Assembly (NCBI GenBank): GCA_023386315.1
Contig: JAEWJZ010000033.1
Location: 84,080 to 148,079, forward strand
DNA: 64,000 bases
Reading direction: 5' to 3'
Origin: Bacillota bacterium
GTDB taxonomy: Bacteria > Bacillota > Clostridia > Lachnospirales > Lachnospiraceae
Position 1 is the first letter of the stretch; each line of letters begins with the position of its first letter. Of the stretch, positions 9,397-17,126 are shown in pieces. The translations under genes were made by a program, and so were the position numbers. The notes below the pieces were generated by a model, which ran no database searches, was not told the DNA's origin, and saw only the letters and a program-made list of their open reading frames with translations.

Positions 9397-10440
9397 TTTT
9401 GTATTCGCCATTTTATTTAATTCATTTGTTAAGGCTAAAACCTCTTCCACACTGGCTGTGGTTTCTTCGATTCCCGATGACTGCTGTTCGGTGTTTTTCA
9501 TCGTGGAATTGGAAAATTGCAGTGTCTTCGTAATCGATTTTTGTATGTCTTCGGTCAGCTGTACGACTTTCGTAGCGGTATCCTTTGAATTCTGGGAAAG
9601 CTTTTGGATCTCGGTGGCAACGACTGCAAAGCCTTTTCCAGCTTCACCGGCCCGTGCTGCTTCAATCGAAGCGTTTAGACCCAGCAGCTTCGTCTGATCT
9701 GCAATGCTTTTAATCGAATTGAGGATGACGTTGATCTGCTCTGATATTTGTTTCACATTTAAGATCTCTTTGTTCAGTTCATTCTGATTCTCAACGACCT
9801 GGATGGAGGATGCTGCCAGTTCTTCCATTGTCGCCTCGATAACTGTAAATTGATCGACCAGATCCTTACTCATGGATTTTAATTTGTATTTCTGATAACC
9901 GATCTGGGAAAGTGAGTTGGCAACAATAAAAAGTACTTCCGCAGCGGCCTGAATGTTTTTTTCTGAAGTAATGTTCACTTCATGAAGCGCATTTATGTAT
10001 TGATCTTCGTTGACTCCGATTTCTCTTGCAACCCGCCTGAATTCATCTTCATTGGGCTTTTTGCTTAAAATCTGTCCGCCCAGTATCGTACCGATCAGCT
10101 CGCCTTCCACGATGATGGGGGCTGCAAAATCGATGAGGCCTGAATGGCATTTAAAGATATAGGGCCTTCCGAGTCTGGCTGCTTCCTGACCGCCTCTTTT
10201 ATGGGAGGCGGCACATCGGCTATCTCCAGTCTTTGTCGAATGCGTGTATTGTGCGCAGATTCTTGTGTAAGAGCTTGGATTTGTAACCGGATTCCCTTCC
10301 CGGTCTACAGCTACGCTTGCAAGATTCATACTGTCTGCAAAATTATCAAGAAATTTCTGCAGCAGACTTATCTCCATTACATCTGAAAGATTGATTTCTG
10401 AAAGTGTTTTATAAACATTGTCATTATTATTCATCTTCAT
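9394..10440 (-). CDS. Soluble methyl-accepting chemoreceptor with PocR sensor domain
   Basis: 348 residues, no membrane segment. Residues 15-190 match the PocR ligand-binding domain ([35 protein letters not shown]). The C-terminal 150 residues are a short chemoreceptor signalling domain with the hairpin tip [20 protein letters not shown]. PocR domains are known from propanediol/ethanolamine regulators and may bind small hydroxylated or aromatic ligands. The protein would signal through CheW/CheA in the cytoplasm. Its start has a GGAGG site just upstream. Confidence 0.85.
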   Translation of the reverse strand: MKMNNNDNVYKTLSEINLSDVMEISLLQKFLDNFADSMNLASVAVDREGNPVTNPSSYTRICAQYTHSTKTGDSRCAASHKRGGQEAARLGRPYIFKCHSGLIDFAAPIIVEGELIGTILGGQILSKKPNEDEFRRVAREIGVNEDQYINALHEVNITSEKNIQAAAEVLFIVANSLSQIGYQKYKLKSMSKDLVDQFTVIEATMEELAASSIQVVENQNELNKEILNVKQISEQINVILNSIKSIADQTKLLGLNASIEAARAGEAGKGFAVVATEIQKLSQNSKDTATKVVQLTEDIQKSITKTLQFSNSTMKNTEQQSSGIEETTASVEEVLALTNELNKMANTK

Positions 10441-10599
10441 ACTATGTCCTCCGTGAATGTTGAAATTTAATAAAAAATGTTGAAATATGTCGAAAGATTT
10501 TACATAAATTTTACCACAAAACCAATGATTTGTATATATAATTTGAGATTTTTTTATCGATAGTAATTCTTATGTGGAAAAATTTACCAGTAAACAGAC

Positions 10600-11841
10600 T
10601 TAATCGGTAGGATATCTATGTATAGATTTGCGCTTTTTTATCAATAAGATTAAAATAATCAATATCACAGATACATTATTTACAATGTAAGCAACATCCG
10701 GTCCTGCTGCAGACGAAAGAAAACCGGAATAAAGGATTCCCAGTGGTATCAGAAGATTTGAACTAAATGTCAGTAAAGCAAAAAAACGTCCCTGGTATTC
10801 CAGGGGAGTATGTATTTGCAAATACGAACTCAGCGGCACATTTACGCATGTAGTAATAAAACCAATGAAGAACTGTAATATTAAAAAAACGCAAAAGTAT
10901 AATTGTTTCATGGGATAAAAGAGGAAGGATAGTGCTCCGATTCCAGCCATGAGTATGCTGTCTATAATAATGAAGTGATACATGTAATTCTGTAGTTTTA
11001 TTTTGCTGTTCTTAAAAATAAACAAGCCTGCCATAAAGGTTCCGACAATAGCTGAAGTGTACGTAAATCCATATAATTCTTCAGATATATGATATTTCTG
11101 TATGATAATGCCGGGATTCATGATTTCTTCGCTGCCTCCTACGAAAAAATTCAGAGACATAGCTAAAATAAATAAGTTAAGGATATCCTTATTATGGAAG
11201 ACAAAGTGAAGTCCATCTTTTAAATCTTTATACCAATGGGAACTTTCCAGGCATTCCGATTTACAAAAAGAATACCGGATAAAAAACTCCTGAACGGCAG
11301 ATATAAAATAAAGGCCTGCCATGATTGCCAGGACAAGCTTAAAACCCCATAAGCCGAAAATAAACGTTCCGAAAACAGGTGCGATAAGTGACGCTGCATT
11401 ATCCCCGAAACTTTTGATTCCATTGAAATTTTCAATGGTTTCTGCAGAAACAAGTTCTGTAAACAAGACCTTTGATGCAATTTCAAAAATATTAGAAATA
11501 ATATTAATCGCAATGGTGACCATTAAAAGAATTCCTGGATATATATCTTTTAAGCCATAAGTCAAAAGTAAGATAAAATATAAGAAAGATGTAAGCAAAT
11601 CACATACTACTATTATATTTTTTCTGCTAAGCTGATCTACGGCCAGTCCTAAGAACGGGGTGGCAATTATTGCAGGAATTGTAGACAATGTGAAAAAAAG
11701 TCCGGACCATGCCAGGTTCCCTGTGCTTTTTAGTATAAATAAAGGTAAAACAATCAGGTAAAAGGCCAGACCAAATTTTGAAGTAATCCGCCCTGTAATT
11801 AATAGTAGAATATTTCTTTTATATTCTTTTTCCTGTCTCAT
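10600..11841 (-). CDS. MFS transporter, DHA3-like drug/solute efflux
   Basis: 413 residues with about 12 membrane segments. Features include LGLAVDQLSRKNIIV in loop 2-3 (the MFS loop motif) and a conserved mid-protein loop. The fold resembles the DHA3/EntS-type exporters, so efflux of a drug or metabolite is the best guess; no substrate can be named. It stands alone, transcribed leftward. A perfect 21-bp palindrome lies 43 bases upstream of the start (11884-11904). Confidence 0.8.
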   Translation of the reverse strand: MRQEKEYKRNILLLITGRITSKFGLAFYLIVLPLFILKSTGNLAWSGLFFTLSTIPAIIATPFLGLAVDQLSRKNIIVVCDLLTSFLYFILLLTYGLKDIYPGILLMVTIAINIISNIFEIASKVLFTELVSAETIENFNGIKSFGDNAASLIAPVFGTFIFGLWGFKLVLAIMAGLYFISAVQEFFIRYSFCKSECLESSHWYKDLKDGLHFVFHNKDILNLFILAMSLNFFVGGSEEIMNPGIIIQKYHISEELYGFTYTSAIVGTFMAGLFIFKNSKIKLQNYMYHFIIIDSILMAGIGALSFLFYPMKQLYFCVFLILQFFIGFITTCVNVPLSSYLQIHTPLEYQGRFFALLTFSSNLLIPLGILYSGFLSSAAGPDVAYIVNNVSVILIILILLIKKRKSIHRYPTD

Positions 11842-11883
11842 AGTCAGCTCCTTTAAATGGCTGCATTCGAAGATGCATTTCCT

Positions 11884-11904
11884 GTATAATAAATTATATT
11901 ATAC
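11884..11904. promoter_or_regulatory. Palindromic operator candidate upstream of the MFS gene
   Basis: GTATAATA (11884-11891) and TATTATAC (11897-11904) are exact reverse complements with a 5-bp centre. The sequence is AT-rich and overlaps possible -10 elements on both strands. Confidence 0.45.
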
Positions 11905-12007
11905 AACGTATAAAGATATATGTCTACTGAAATATAAACAAAATAAAAATATGTTTATATAAATGTGAAAAAAATTGAAAGTGTATTCTTGTGATAAGCA
12001 AAACTAT

Positions 12008-12037
12008 TTGATTGCATGTTTCAAGTAATGGTATAAT
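12008..12037 (+). promoter_or_regulatory. Promoter of the VOC gene
   Basis: TTGATT (12008-12013), 18-bp spacer, TATAAT (12032-12037), followed by AAAAAGGAG and ATG 12067. Confidence 0.65.
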
Positions 12038-12066
12038 CATAGAAGATTGTAAAAAGGAGTGAGCAG

Positions 12067-12543
12067 ATGAAACTTAAGAATGTACTTCTGGCTGTTGCAG
12101 ATATAGAAAAATCCAAGGCCTTTTACAGAGATTTGTTCGGTCTTGGCGTAGTAACGGACTTTGGGGAGAATGTGATTCTTACAGAAGGACTGGTTTTGCA
12201 GGAGAAGAGTGCCTGGGAGAGTGGAGTGGACAGCACGGTGCACTTTGGAGGATATGACGGAGCTCTTTATTTTGAGGAATACGATATGGAACGTTTTCTT
12301 AACAGACTGGAAGATTCCATCTATCCCATTGAATATTTAAATCCATGCTTTGAACGGGACTGGGGGCAGAAAACGGTCCGGATTTTTGATCCGGACCGTC
12401 ATATACTGGAAATCGGCGAAGCTATGTCTGCTGTAATAGCCAGACTGCTGCGGTCGGGGATGACGCCCGGGGAAACGGCAGCAAAGACAAGGGTGCCCCT
12501 TTCTGTAATACTGGAGATTAGCAATAGAGAATTTAAGGTGTAA
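12067..12543 (+). CDS. VOC (glyoxalase/bleomycin resistance) family protein
   Basis: 158 residues. The first 118 form a vicinal-oxygen-chelate fold (MKLKNVLLAVADIEKSKAFYRDLFG, and DPDRHILEIGE with the last metal-site Glu). The last 35 residues are an extra helical tail (LLRSGMTPGETAAKTRVP) reminiscent of a small helix-turn-helix. The family includes glyoxalases, dioxygenases and antibiotic-binding proteins, so no reaction can be assigned. It has its own promoter and is followed by the regulator/deformylase pair. Confidence 0.8.
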   Translation: MKLKNVLLAVADIEKSKAFYRDLFGLGVVTDFGENVILTEGLVLQEKSAWESGVDSTVHFGGYDGALYFEEYDMERFLNRLEDSIYPIEYLNPCFERDWGQKTVRIFDPDRHILEIGEAMSAVIARLLRSGMTPGETAAKTRVPLSVILEISNREFKV

Positions 12544-12589
12544 GGTTGACTTTACAAATGGATGATAGTATACTCTATGTAAGGTTAAC
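12539..12589 (+). promoter_or_regulatory. Promoter flanked by a 12-bp direct repeat
   Basis: TTGACT (12546-12551), 17-bp spacer, TATACT (12569-12574). TGTAAGGTTGAC (12539-12550) and TGTAAGGTTAAC (12578-12589) are direct repeats with one mismatch on either side. They are possible operators for the XRE regulator that follows. Confidence 0.65.
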
Positions 12590-12613
12590 ATGACAAAGAA
12601 GAGAGGTTTAAAT

Positions 12614-12874
12614 ATGAAGAACCGGATCAGGCAATTGCGGGAGGAAAAGGGGCTTACTCAGGAACAGCTTGGAGAACTGGTAGGAACCTCAAGGCAGGCA
12701 ATCAATGCAATTGAAACAGAGAAGTTTGAACCATCCATCTGGCTTGCTTATGATATTGCCAGTGTTTTTGAACGTCCCATTGAGGATGTATTTTTATTTG
12801 AGGAAAGCGAAAGAAAATCAAGAGCGGATAAAAGCAGGAGGGATAAGAATGGCTGTCAGGAAGCTGCGGTATAA
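12614..12874 (+). CDS. Small XRE-family transcriptional regulator
   Basis: 86 residues; nearly the whole protein is a Cro/CI helix-turn-helix (IRQLREEKGLTQEQLGELVG, then TSRQAINAIE as recognition helix) with the ending PIEDVFLFEE typical of the short YgzD/YozG-like group. ATG 12614 is preferred over ATG 12590 because an AGAGAGG site precedes it. The end overlaps the deformylase start by 26 bases, so the two are probably translationally coupled. It may repress its own promoter. Confidence 0.85.
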   Translation: MKNRIRQLREEKGLTQEQLGELVGTSRQAINAIETEKFEPSIWLAYDIASVFERPIEDVFLFEESERKSRADKSRRDKNGCQEAAV

Positions 12875-13304
12875 TGATGATGAGATTCTTCGGAAACGCT
12901 GTAAAGAAGTAACGGTTATCGATGATAGAATCAGACAGAACCTTGATGATATGCTGGAAACCTTACATCACACAGAGAACGGAGCTGCCATAGCGGCCAA
13001 TCAGGTAGGAATCTGTAAGAGACTGGTAGTAATTGATTACTGTGACTGTCTGTTAAAGCTGGTAAATCCGAGAATCATCGGGTGCAGCGGGGAGCAGGAG
13101 TGTATCGAAGGCTGTCTTAGTTTCCCCGACCGTTTTGTAAAGACCATCCGCCCGAAGAAAGTCACCATCGAGGCACTTGATGAGAACGGGAATGAAATCA
13201 TGGTCACCGGAGAAGATGAACTGGCAAAATGCTTCTGTCATGAACTGGAGCATCTGGACGGAATCATATTTTTAGATAAGGCCATAGAAGAAGTTTACCT
13301 TTAG
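12849..13304 (+). CDS. def: Peptide deformylase
   Basis: 151 residues. Three motifs are present: motif 1 as GAAIAANQVG (usual form GxGLAAPQVG, here with Asn for Pro), motif 2 as EGCLSFP with the metal-binding Cys, and motif 3 as HELEHLDG with both metal-binding His and the catalytic Glu. It removes the formyl group from nascent N-termini. ATG 12849 has AGGAGGGA 6 bases upstream and lies inside the end of the XRE gene. The context, without fmt or other translation genes, suggests an accessory copy; whether the main def lies elsewhere cannot be seen. Confidence 0.9.
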   Translation: MAVRKLRYNDDEILRKRCKEVTVIDDRIRQNLDDMLETLHHTENGAAIAANQVGICKRLVVIDYCDCLLKLVNPRIIGCSGEQECIEGCLSFPDRFVKTIRPKKVTIEALDENGNEIMVTGEDELAKCFCHELEHLDGIIFLDKAIEEVYL

Positions 13305-13358
13305 AATAGAAGAAATGGATGCATTTTGGGGAAATTGATACAGGAATATGCTGTTTTA

Positions 13359-13387
13359 TTGACAGAAAACCGTGAATGTAATAGAAT
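13359..13387 (+). promoter_or_regulatory. Promoter of the second soluble chemoreceptor
   Basis: TTGACA (13359-13364), 17-bp spacer, TAGAAT (13382-13387). The transcript begins near 13394 with a structured leader. Confidence 0.7.
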
Positions 13388-13400
13388 AAGATATGTGTTT

Positions 13401-13444
13401 GAAATCATCAGCCTGTGCTCCAATAGGCAGAACCGGATGATTTC
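13401..13444 (+). other. Two-tier hairpin in the 5' leader
   Basis: GAAATCATC (13401-13409) pairs with GATGATTTC (13436-13444), and GCCT/AGGC (13411-13414/13425-13428) pairs inside. The hairpin sits between promoter and SD (AAAAAAGGGGG). I do not recognise a riboswitch class. Confidence 0.5.
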
Positions 13445-13467
13445 ATAAAAAAGGGGGATTACGAAAG

Positions 13468-14301
13468 ATGGGCAGTTCAGTGACTGGAAATGAAATACTG
13501 GATTCTTTTTATTCTGTTATACCATATTTAATGAATTTATTTGATGATGATGTATCCTTTGCTTTAACCGATGCAGAGAAGTTTATTAATGTATGGAATG
13601 GCAAAAAGTTAAGATTCCATGTTAATCCCGGCGACATTGTTCCTGCAGGAGGTGCAATCAGGGAGGCATTAGATTTCGGCAGAGTGATTATAAAAGATGT
13701 GCCTGCAGCCGTGTATGGCATTCCTTTTAAATCCTATGCAGTTCCCATAACGGAAAAGAACAAGGTGATTGGTGTCCTGACTTTAGGAAGAAGTCTGGAA
13801 AAGAGGAATAGCTTAATTGAACTGATCAACAGGCTGACTGATGGTGCAAACCAGATTACAGAATCTACCAATGATGTGAGCAGGGGAATTGGACAGCTTA
13901 AGGATATGAACGGTGAGATATCTCTTAAGGTAAAAGAAGCCAATGAAAGTACAAAGAATACAGATTCCATTCTGGATTTTGTTAAGGACGTTGCAACCCA
14001 GTCCAACTTACTGGGACTGAACGCAGCCATTGAGGCAGCAAGGGCAGGAGAAGCTGGAAGAGGTTTTTCCGTAGTAGCGGGAGAGATCAGAAAGATGTCA
14101 GCCTCCACCAGCGAATCCATCGGTCAGATAGATGGTGTGCTGAAAAATATCAATGCATCCATTACCACGATTAATACACGTATAACGGAATCCAATCAGA
14201 TTTTCACAAAGGAAACGGAAGAATTTCAAAAAATACTAAATTCCATTGAGGAATTAAACGGAACGGCAAAGCAGCTGGAATCACTTTTAGAGCATCTGTA
14301 G
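13468..14301 (+). CDS. Soluble methyl-accepting chemoreceptor
   Basis: 277 residues, no membrane helix. Residues 1-115 form a small PAS/GAF-like sensor ([33 protein letters not shown]). Residues 120-277 are a short chemoreceptor coiled coil with the tip [20 protein letters not shown]. The sensor resembles those in many clostridial cytoplasmic receptors of unknown ligand. It has its own promoter and a structured leader. Confidence 0.85.
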   Translation: MGSSVTGNEILDSFYSVIPYLMNLFDDDVSFALTDAEKFINVWNGKKLRFHVNPGDIVPAGGAIREALDFGRVIIKDVPAAVYGIPFKSYAVPITEKNKVIGVLTLGRSLEKRNSLIELINRLTDGANQITESTNDVSRGIGQLKDMNGEISLKVKEANESTKNTDSILDFVKDVATQSNLLGLNAAIEAARAGEAGRGFSVVAGEIRKMSASTSESIGQIDGVLKNINASITTINTRITESNQIFTKETEEFQKILNSIEELNGTAKQLESLLEHL

Positions 14302-14401
14302 AGCCGCTAAAGAGATGGGGATAGAGCCGACGGAGCACTATCTCTATTCTTATGTTTTAATTATCAGTTATCATAGGAACCGTCAGGAAAGGGAATGACA
14401 C

Positions 14402-15358
14402 ATGAAGATCAGGAAATCAAAAGTGGCTGTAGTCGGATGCGGGCTGGTGGGATCCTCCACTGCATTCAGTCTGGTAACACAGGGAGTATGCGATGAAATA
14501 TTAATGATCGATATCAACGAGGAAAGAGCATTGGGAGAAGTGCTTGATTTAAGGGATACGATCAAGTATCTGGACCGTAATGTAAAGGTGCGCAAAGCAA
14601 ACTATTCCGACTGTTCAGACGTGGATATTATCGTAATCACAGCGGGAGCACCCCCCCAGAAAGGACAGACCAGACTGGATACGCTGGAGGTCAGTGCCAG
14701 AATTGTGAAAACCATTGTAGATCCAGTCATGGCAAGCGGCTTTGACGGGATTTTCATTGTAGTATCCAACCCGGTTGATATCATTGCCCATTATGTTTAT
14801 AAGCTGTCCGGTCTTCCAAAGAATCAGGTGATCGGAACCGGAAGTTCCTTAGATACTTCCAGACTCCAGAATTTTATCGCAGAGCTTGTGAACGTGGATC
14901 CCAGAAGTGTCTATGCCTATTCCATGGGAGAGCACGGAGATTCCCAGATGGTGCCATGGTCTACCGTGACCGTGGCAGGCAAACCATTTAATGACATTAT
15001 TCAGGATAATAAAGATATGGTTGGCGATGTTGACTTAGATGAGATTGTGAAAAAGACAACTCTGGAGGGCTGGGAGATCTACAACAGAAAAGGAACCACC
15101 TATTATGGAATCGCCACAGCATGTGCCGGTATTATCAAAGCAATTCTTTACGATGAAAACCGGATTATTCCGGTATCAACCCTGCTGGAAGGGGAATATG
15201 GGGAAACCGATGTATTCGCCGGAGTGCCCACAATCTTAAACCGCACCGGTGCCGCTGATATACTGGAGATCCATATGACGGATGAGGAACTGGATAAGTT
15301 TCATCAGTCGGTGGAAATTCTTCGGGAGTATACGAAGAAAATGCATACGGAAGATTAA
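14402..15358 (+). CDS. L-lactate dehydrogenase-like 2-hydroxyacid dehydrogenase
   Basis: 318 residues, the usual LDH/MDH length. The NAD site is VVGCGLVGSSTAF (about 10-22), the catalytic His is in GEHGDSQ, and the substrate Arg loop reads GAPPQKGQTRLD. When aligned on the TR pair, the position that is Gln in true LDH and Arg in MDH is Pro here. So the enzyme could reduce pyruvate or a bulkier 2-oxoacid (hydroxyisocaproate-type). The SD AGGAAAGGG lies 8 bases upstream. It converges on, and overlaps by 4 bases, the ECF S-component gene. Confidence 0.85.
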   Translation: MKIRKSKVAVVGCGLVGSSTAFSLVTQGVCDEILMIDINEERALGEVLDLRDTIKYLDRNVKVRKANYSDCSDVDIIVITAGAPPQKGQTRLDTLEVSARIVKTIVDPVMASGFDGIFIVVSNPVDIIAHYVYKLSGLPKNQVIGTGSSLDTSRLQNFIAELVNVDPRSVYAYSMGEHGDSQMVPWSTVTVAGKPFNDIIQDNKDMVGDVDLDEIVKKTTLEGWEIYNRKGTTYYGIATACAGIIKAILYDENRIIPVSTLLEGEYGETDVFAGVPTILNRTGAADILEIHMTDEELDKFHQSVEILREYTKKMHTED

Positions 15359-15879
15359 CTCAGGCTTCGTATCTCGTGAATTCTCAGAAGAAAAGGAAGC
15401 AGGGCGCCGGATACAACCAGGCTGAATAGATTCTGAACCAGATTGAAGGGCACATTAATAATGGCAGAGGCTGCATTATATACAAACAGCTCAAATATAA
15501 AATAACCTCCTGTTACGATACCGCTGCACACAATGCCTGCGGTCAGAAATGGAAGAATCCGAAAACGTGCTTTGAGAAGGCTGCGTGAAAGTTTGTGGTA
15601 CAAATATCCGGCAAAGAAGGCGGCCAGTGTTTTAATGAGAAATGTTGCCGGTGCATAGAATGCGTAGCCTGAAAGCAAATCTGCCGTCATGGATCCAAGT
15701 CCCCCTGCAACAGCGCCGGTTACGGGGCCAAGAAGGATACCGCTTAACAAAACCATCCCATCCCCCAGATGAATATAACCATTCATTGCAGTAGGTATAT
15801 GTATTACCATGGTAGCTGCTGTGGTAAGTGCTGCCATTAAGGCTCCAAATACTAATTTTTTCGTTTTTTTGCTGTTCAT
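15355..15879 (-). CDS. ECF transporter substrate-binding (S) component
   Basis: 174 residues, about six hydrophobic helices. The stretch GYIHLGDGMVLLSGILLGP followed by GGLGSMTADLLSGY and YAPATFLIKTLAAFFAG is typical of energy-coupling-factor vitamin/cofactor S components. These proteins pair with a shared EcfT/EcfA module encoded elsewhere. Which vitamin is bound cannot be read from the sequence or from the neighbours. Confidence 0.8.
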   Translation of the reverse strand: MNSKKTKKLVFGALMAALTTAATMVIHIPTAMNGYIHLGDGMVLLSGILLGPVTGAVAGGLGSMTADLLSGYAFYAPATFLIKTLAAFFAGYLYHKLSRSLLKARFRILPFLTAGIVCSGIVTGGYFIFELFVYNAASAIINVPFNLVQNLFSLVVSGALLPFLLRIHEIRSLS

Positions 15880-15989
15880 AGTTATTCCACCCTTTCAAAT
15901 AAAATATCAGTTGTTTTGTTGAAATCTATCATATAGAAAAACTGGAGTTTTTTAAATAGCCAATTTAAGCAAATTCATGCATACCAGTT

Positions 15990-16075
15990 TGGCGGGAAGA
16001 AACAGCTTTCCGCCAATTCCCTGATTACGTATTCCCATATCTGGCAACCATAAGGTTAAATCATGGGATTATGGA
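15990..16075. other. Structured intergenic segment between divergent genes
   Basis: GGCGG (15991-15995) and CCGCC (16010-16014) with adjoining bases form one hairpin; CCCAT (16034-16038) and ATGGG (16073-16077 region) enclose a nested AACC/GGTT hairpin. It lies in the gap shared by the ECF S gene and the tocopherol-cyclase-like gene. No known riboswitch is recognised. Confidence 0.35.
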
Positions 16076-16093
16076 GACTGGAGGACGATAAAA

Positions 16094-16987
16094 ATGGCTG
16101 ATATGAAAAATAAAGGAAAATTTTTTGCCGGGTGGTACTTTAAAATGCAAAGCGGCGACACGGTTCTGGCTCTGATTCCCGGACTTAGTATGGACGGGAC
16201 GGGAAAAATATATCCATTTATACAGGTTATTTGGAATGAGCAGGCCTGCTGGGTGGATTTTAAAGAAGAGGATCTTCTTATTGACTGGAATCAGAAAAGG
16301 ATTATTCTTGATGATAATATTTTTTCCCGCAGAGGAGTAAGGCTTAACATAAAGACGGATGACATATCATTAAAGGGTATTATCCGTTTCGGTCCAATTA
16401 CCCCAATCCGGTATCCCATTATGGGCCCTTTTCAGATCATGCCTTTTATGGAATGCAAACATGAGATAATCAGCATGTCACACAGACTGTCCGGAAAGGT
16501 GAAACTAAACGGTGCAGTTGTGGATTTTGGCGGTGGGCTGGGGTATATAGAAGGAGATAAAGGAAAATCGTTTCCGGAGAGCTATCTTTGGCTTCAGTGT
16601 AATTCATTTTCTGAAAATGCTTCTGTCATGGTCTCTGTTGCTAAAATTCCATGGCTGGGATTCCGGTTTGAGGGCTGCATCAGCGTAATCATGTATCAGG
16701 GAAAAGAATACAGATTTGCTACCTATTTAGGAGCCAGAGTGGTGAGCAAAAGAGAGACGGCAGTGATTATAAAGCAGGGAGCATATATTCTGAAAGTGTT
16801 CCTTTCCAATCAAAACCGGAAGGGTGAGAAACGATTTTCCCATCAGCTGTTAGCGCCCAGCCAGGGTGAAATGAGCCGTTTTGTCAAGGAAGAGCATTTG
16901 CTGCGGGGGAGATTTCTGCTGTACAAAGGAGAAAATATGATATTCGATCTTTCCAGCAATTCCGTAAGTTTTGAATACGATTTATAA
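16094..16987 (+). CDS. Tocopherol cyclase-like protein
   Basis: 297 residues. The family hallmark is clear: GWYFKMQ near the start, HRLSGKV in the middle, and GYIEGDKGKSFPESYLW around residue 156. Plant and cyanobacterial members cyclise phytylquinols. Homologues in non-photosynthetic Firmicutes are of unknown function and may bind lipids or carotenoid-like molecules. No signal peptide or quinone genes are nearby, so tocopherol synthesis is unlikely. A GGAGGACG site precedes the ATG and a terminator follows. Confidence 0.8.
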   Translation: MADMKNKGKFFAGWYFKMQSGDTVLALIPGLSMDGTGKIYPFIQVIWNEQACWVDFKEEDLLIDWNQKRIILDDNIFSRRGVRLNIKTDDISLKGIIRFGPITPIRYPIMGPFQIMPFMECKHEIISMSHRLSGKVKLNGAVVDFGGGLGYIEGDKGKSFPESYLWLQCNSFSENASVMVSVAKIPWLGFRFEGCISVIMYQGKEYRFATYLGARVVSKRETAVIIKQGAYILKVFLSNQNRKGEKRFSHQLLAPSQGEMSRFVKEEHLLRGRFLLYKGENMIFDLSSNSVSFEYDL

Positions 16988-16995
16988 GAAAAACG

Positions 16996-17035
16996 GCTGT
17001 TATCTTACAGTTTGTTAAGATAACAGCTACTTTTC
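16996..17035 (+). terminator. Rho-independent terminator
   Basis: GCTGTTATCTTA (16996-17007) pairs perfectly with TAAGATAACAGC (17016-17027), then TTTTCT. Confidence 0.9.
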
Positions 17036-17050
17036 TAAATGAATATTAAG

Positions 17051-17079
17051 TTGGCATCGGGATGTGGGATTGATATAAT
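17051..17079 (+). promoter_or_regulatory. Promoter of the membrane chemoreceptor gene
   Basis: TTGGCA (17051-17056), 17-bp spacer, TATAAT (17074-17079), right after the preceding terminator. Confidence 0.75.
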
Positions 17080-17126
17080 AGAATTAGATTTACTATACAA
17101 TAACAAATCGAAAGTGGGGACTAGAG

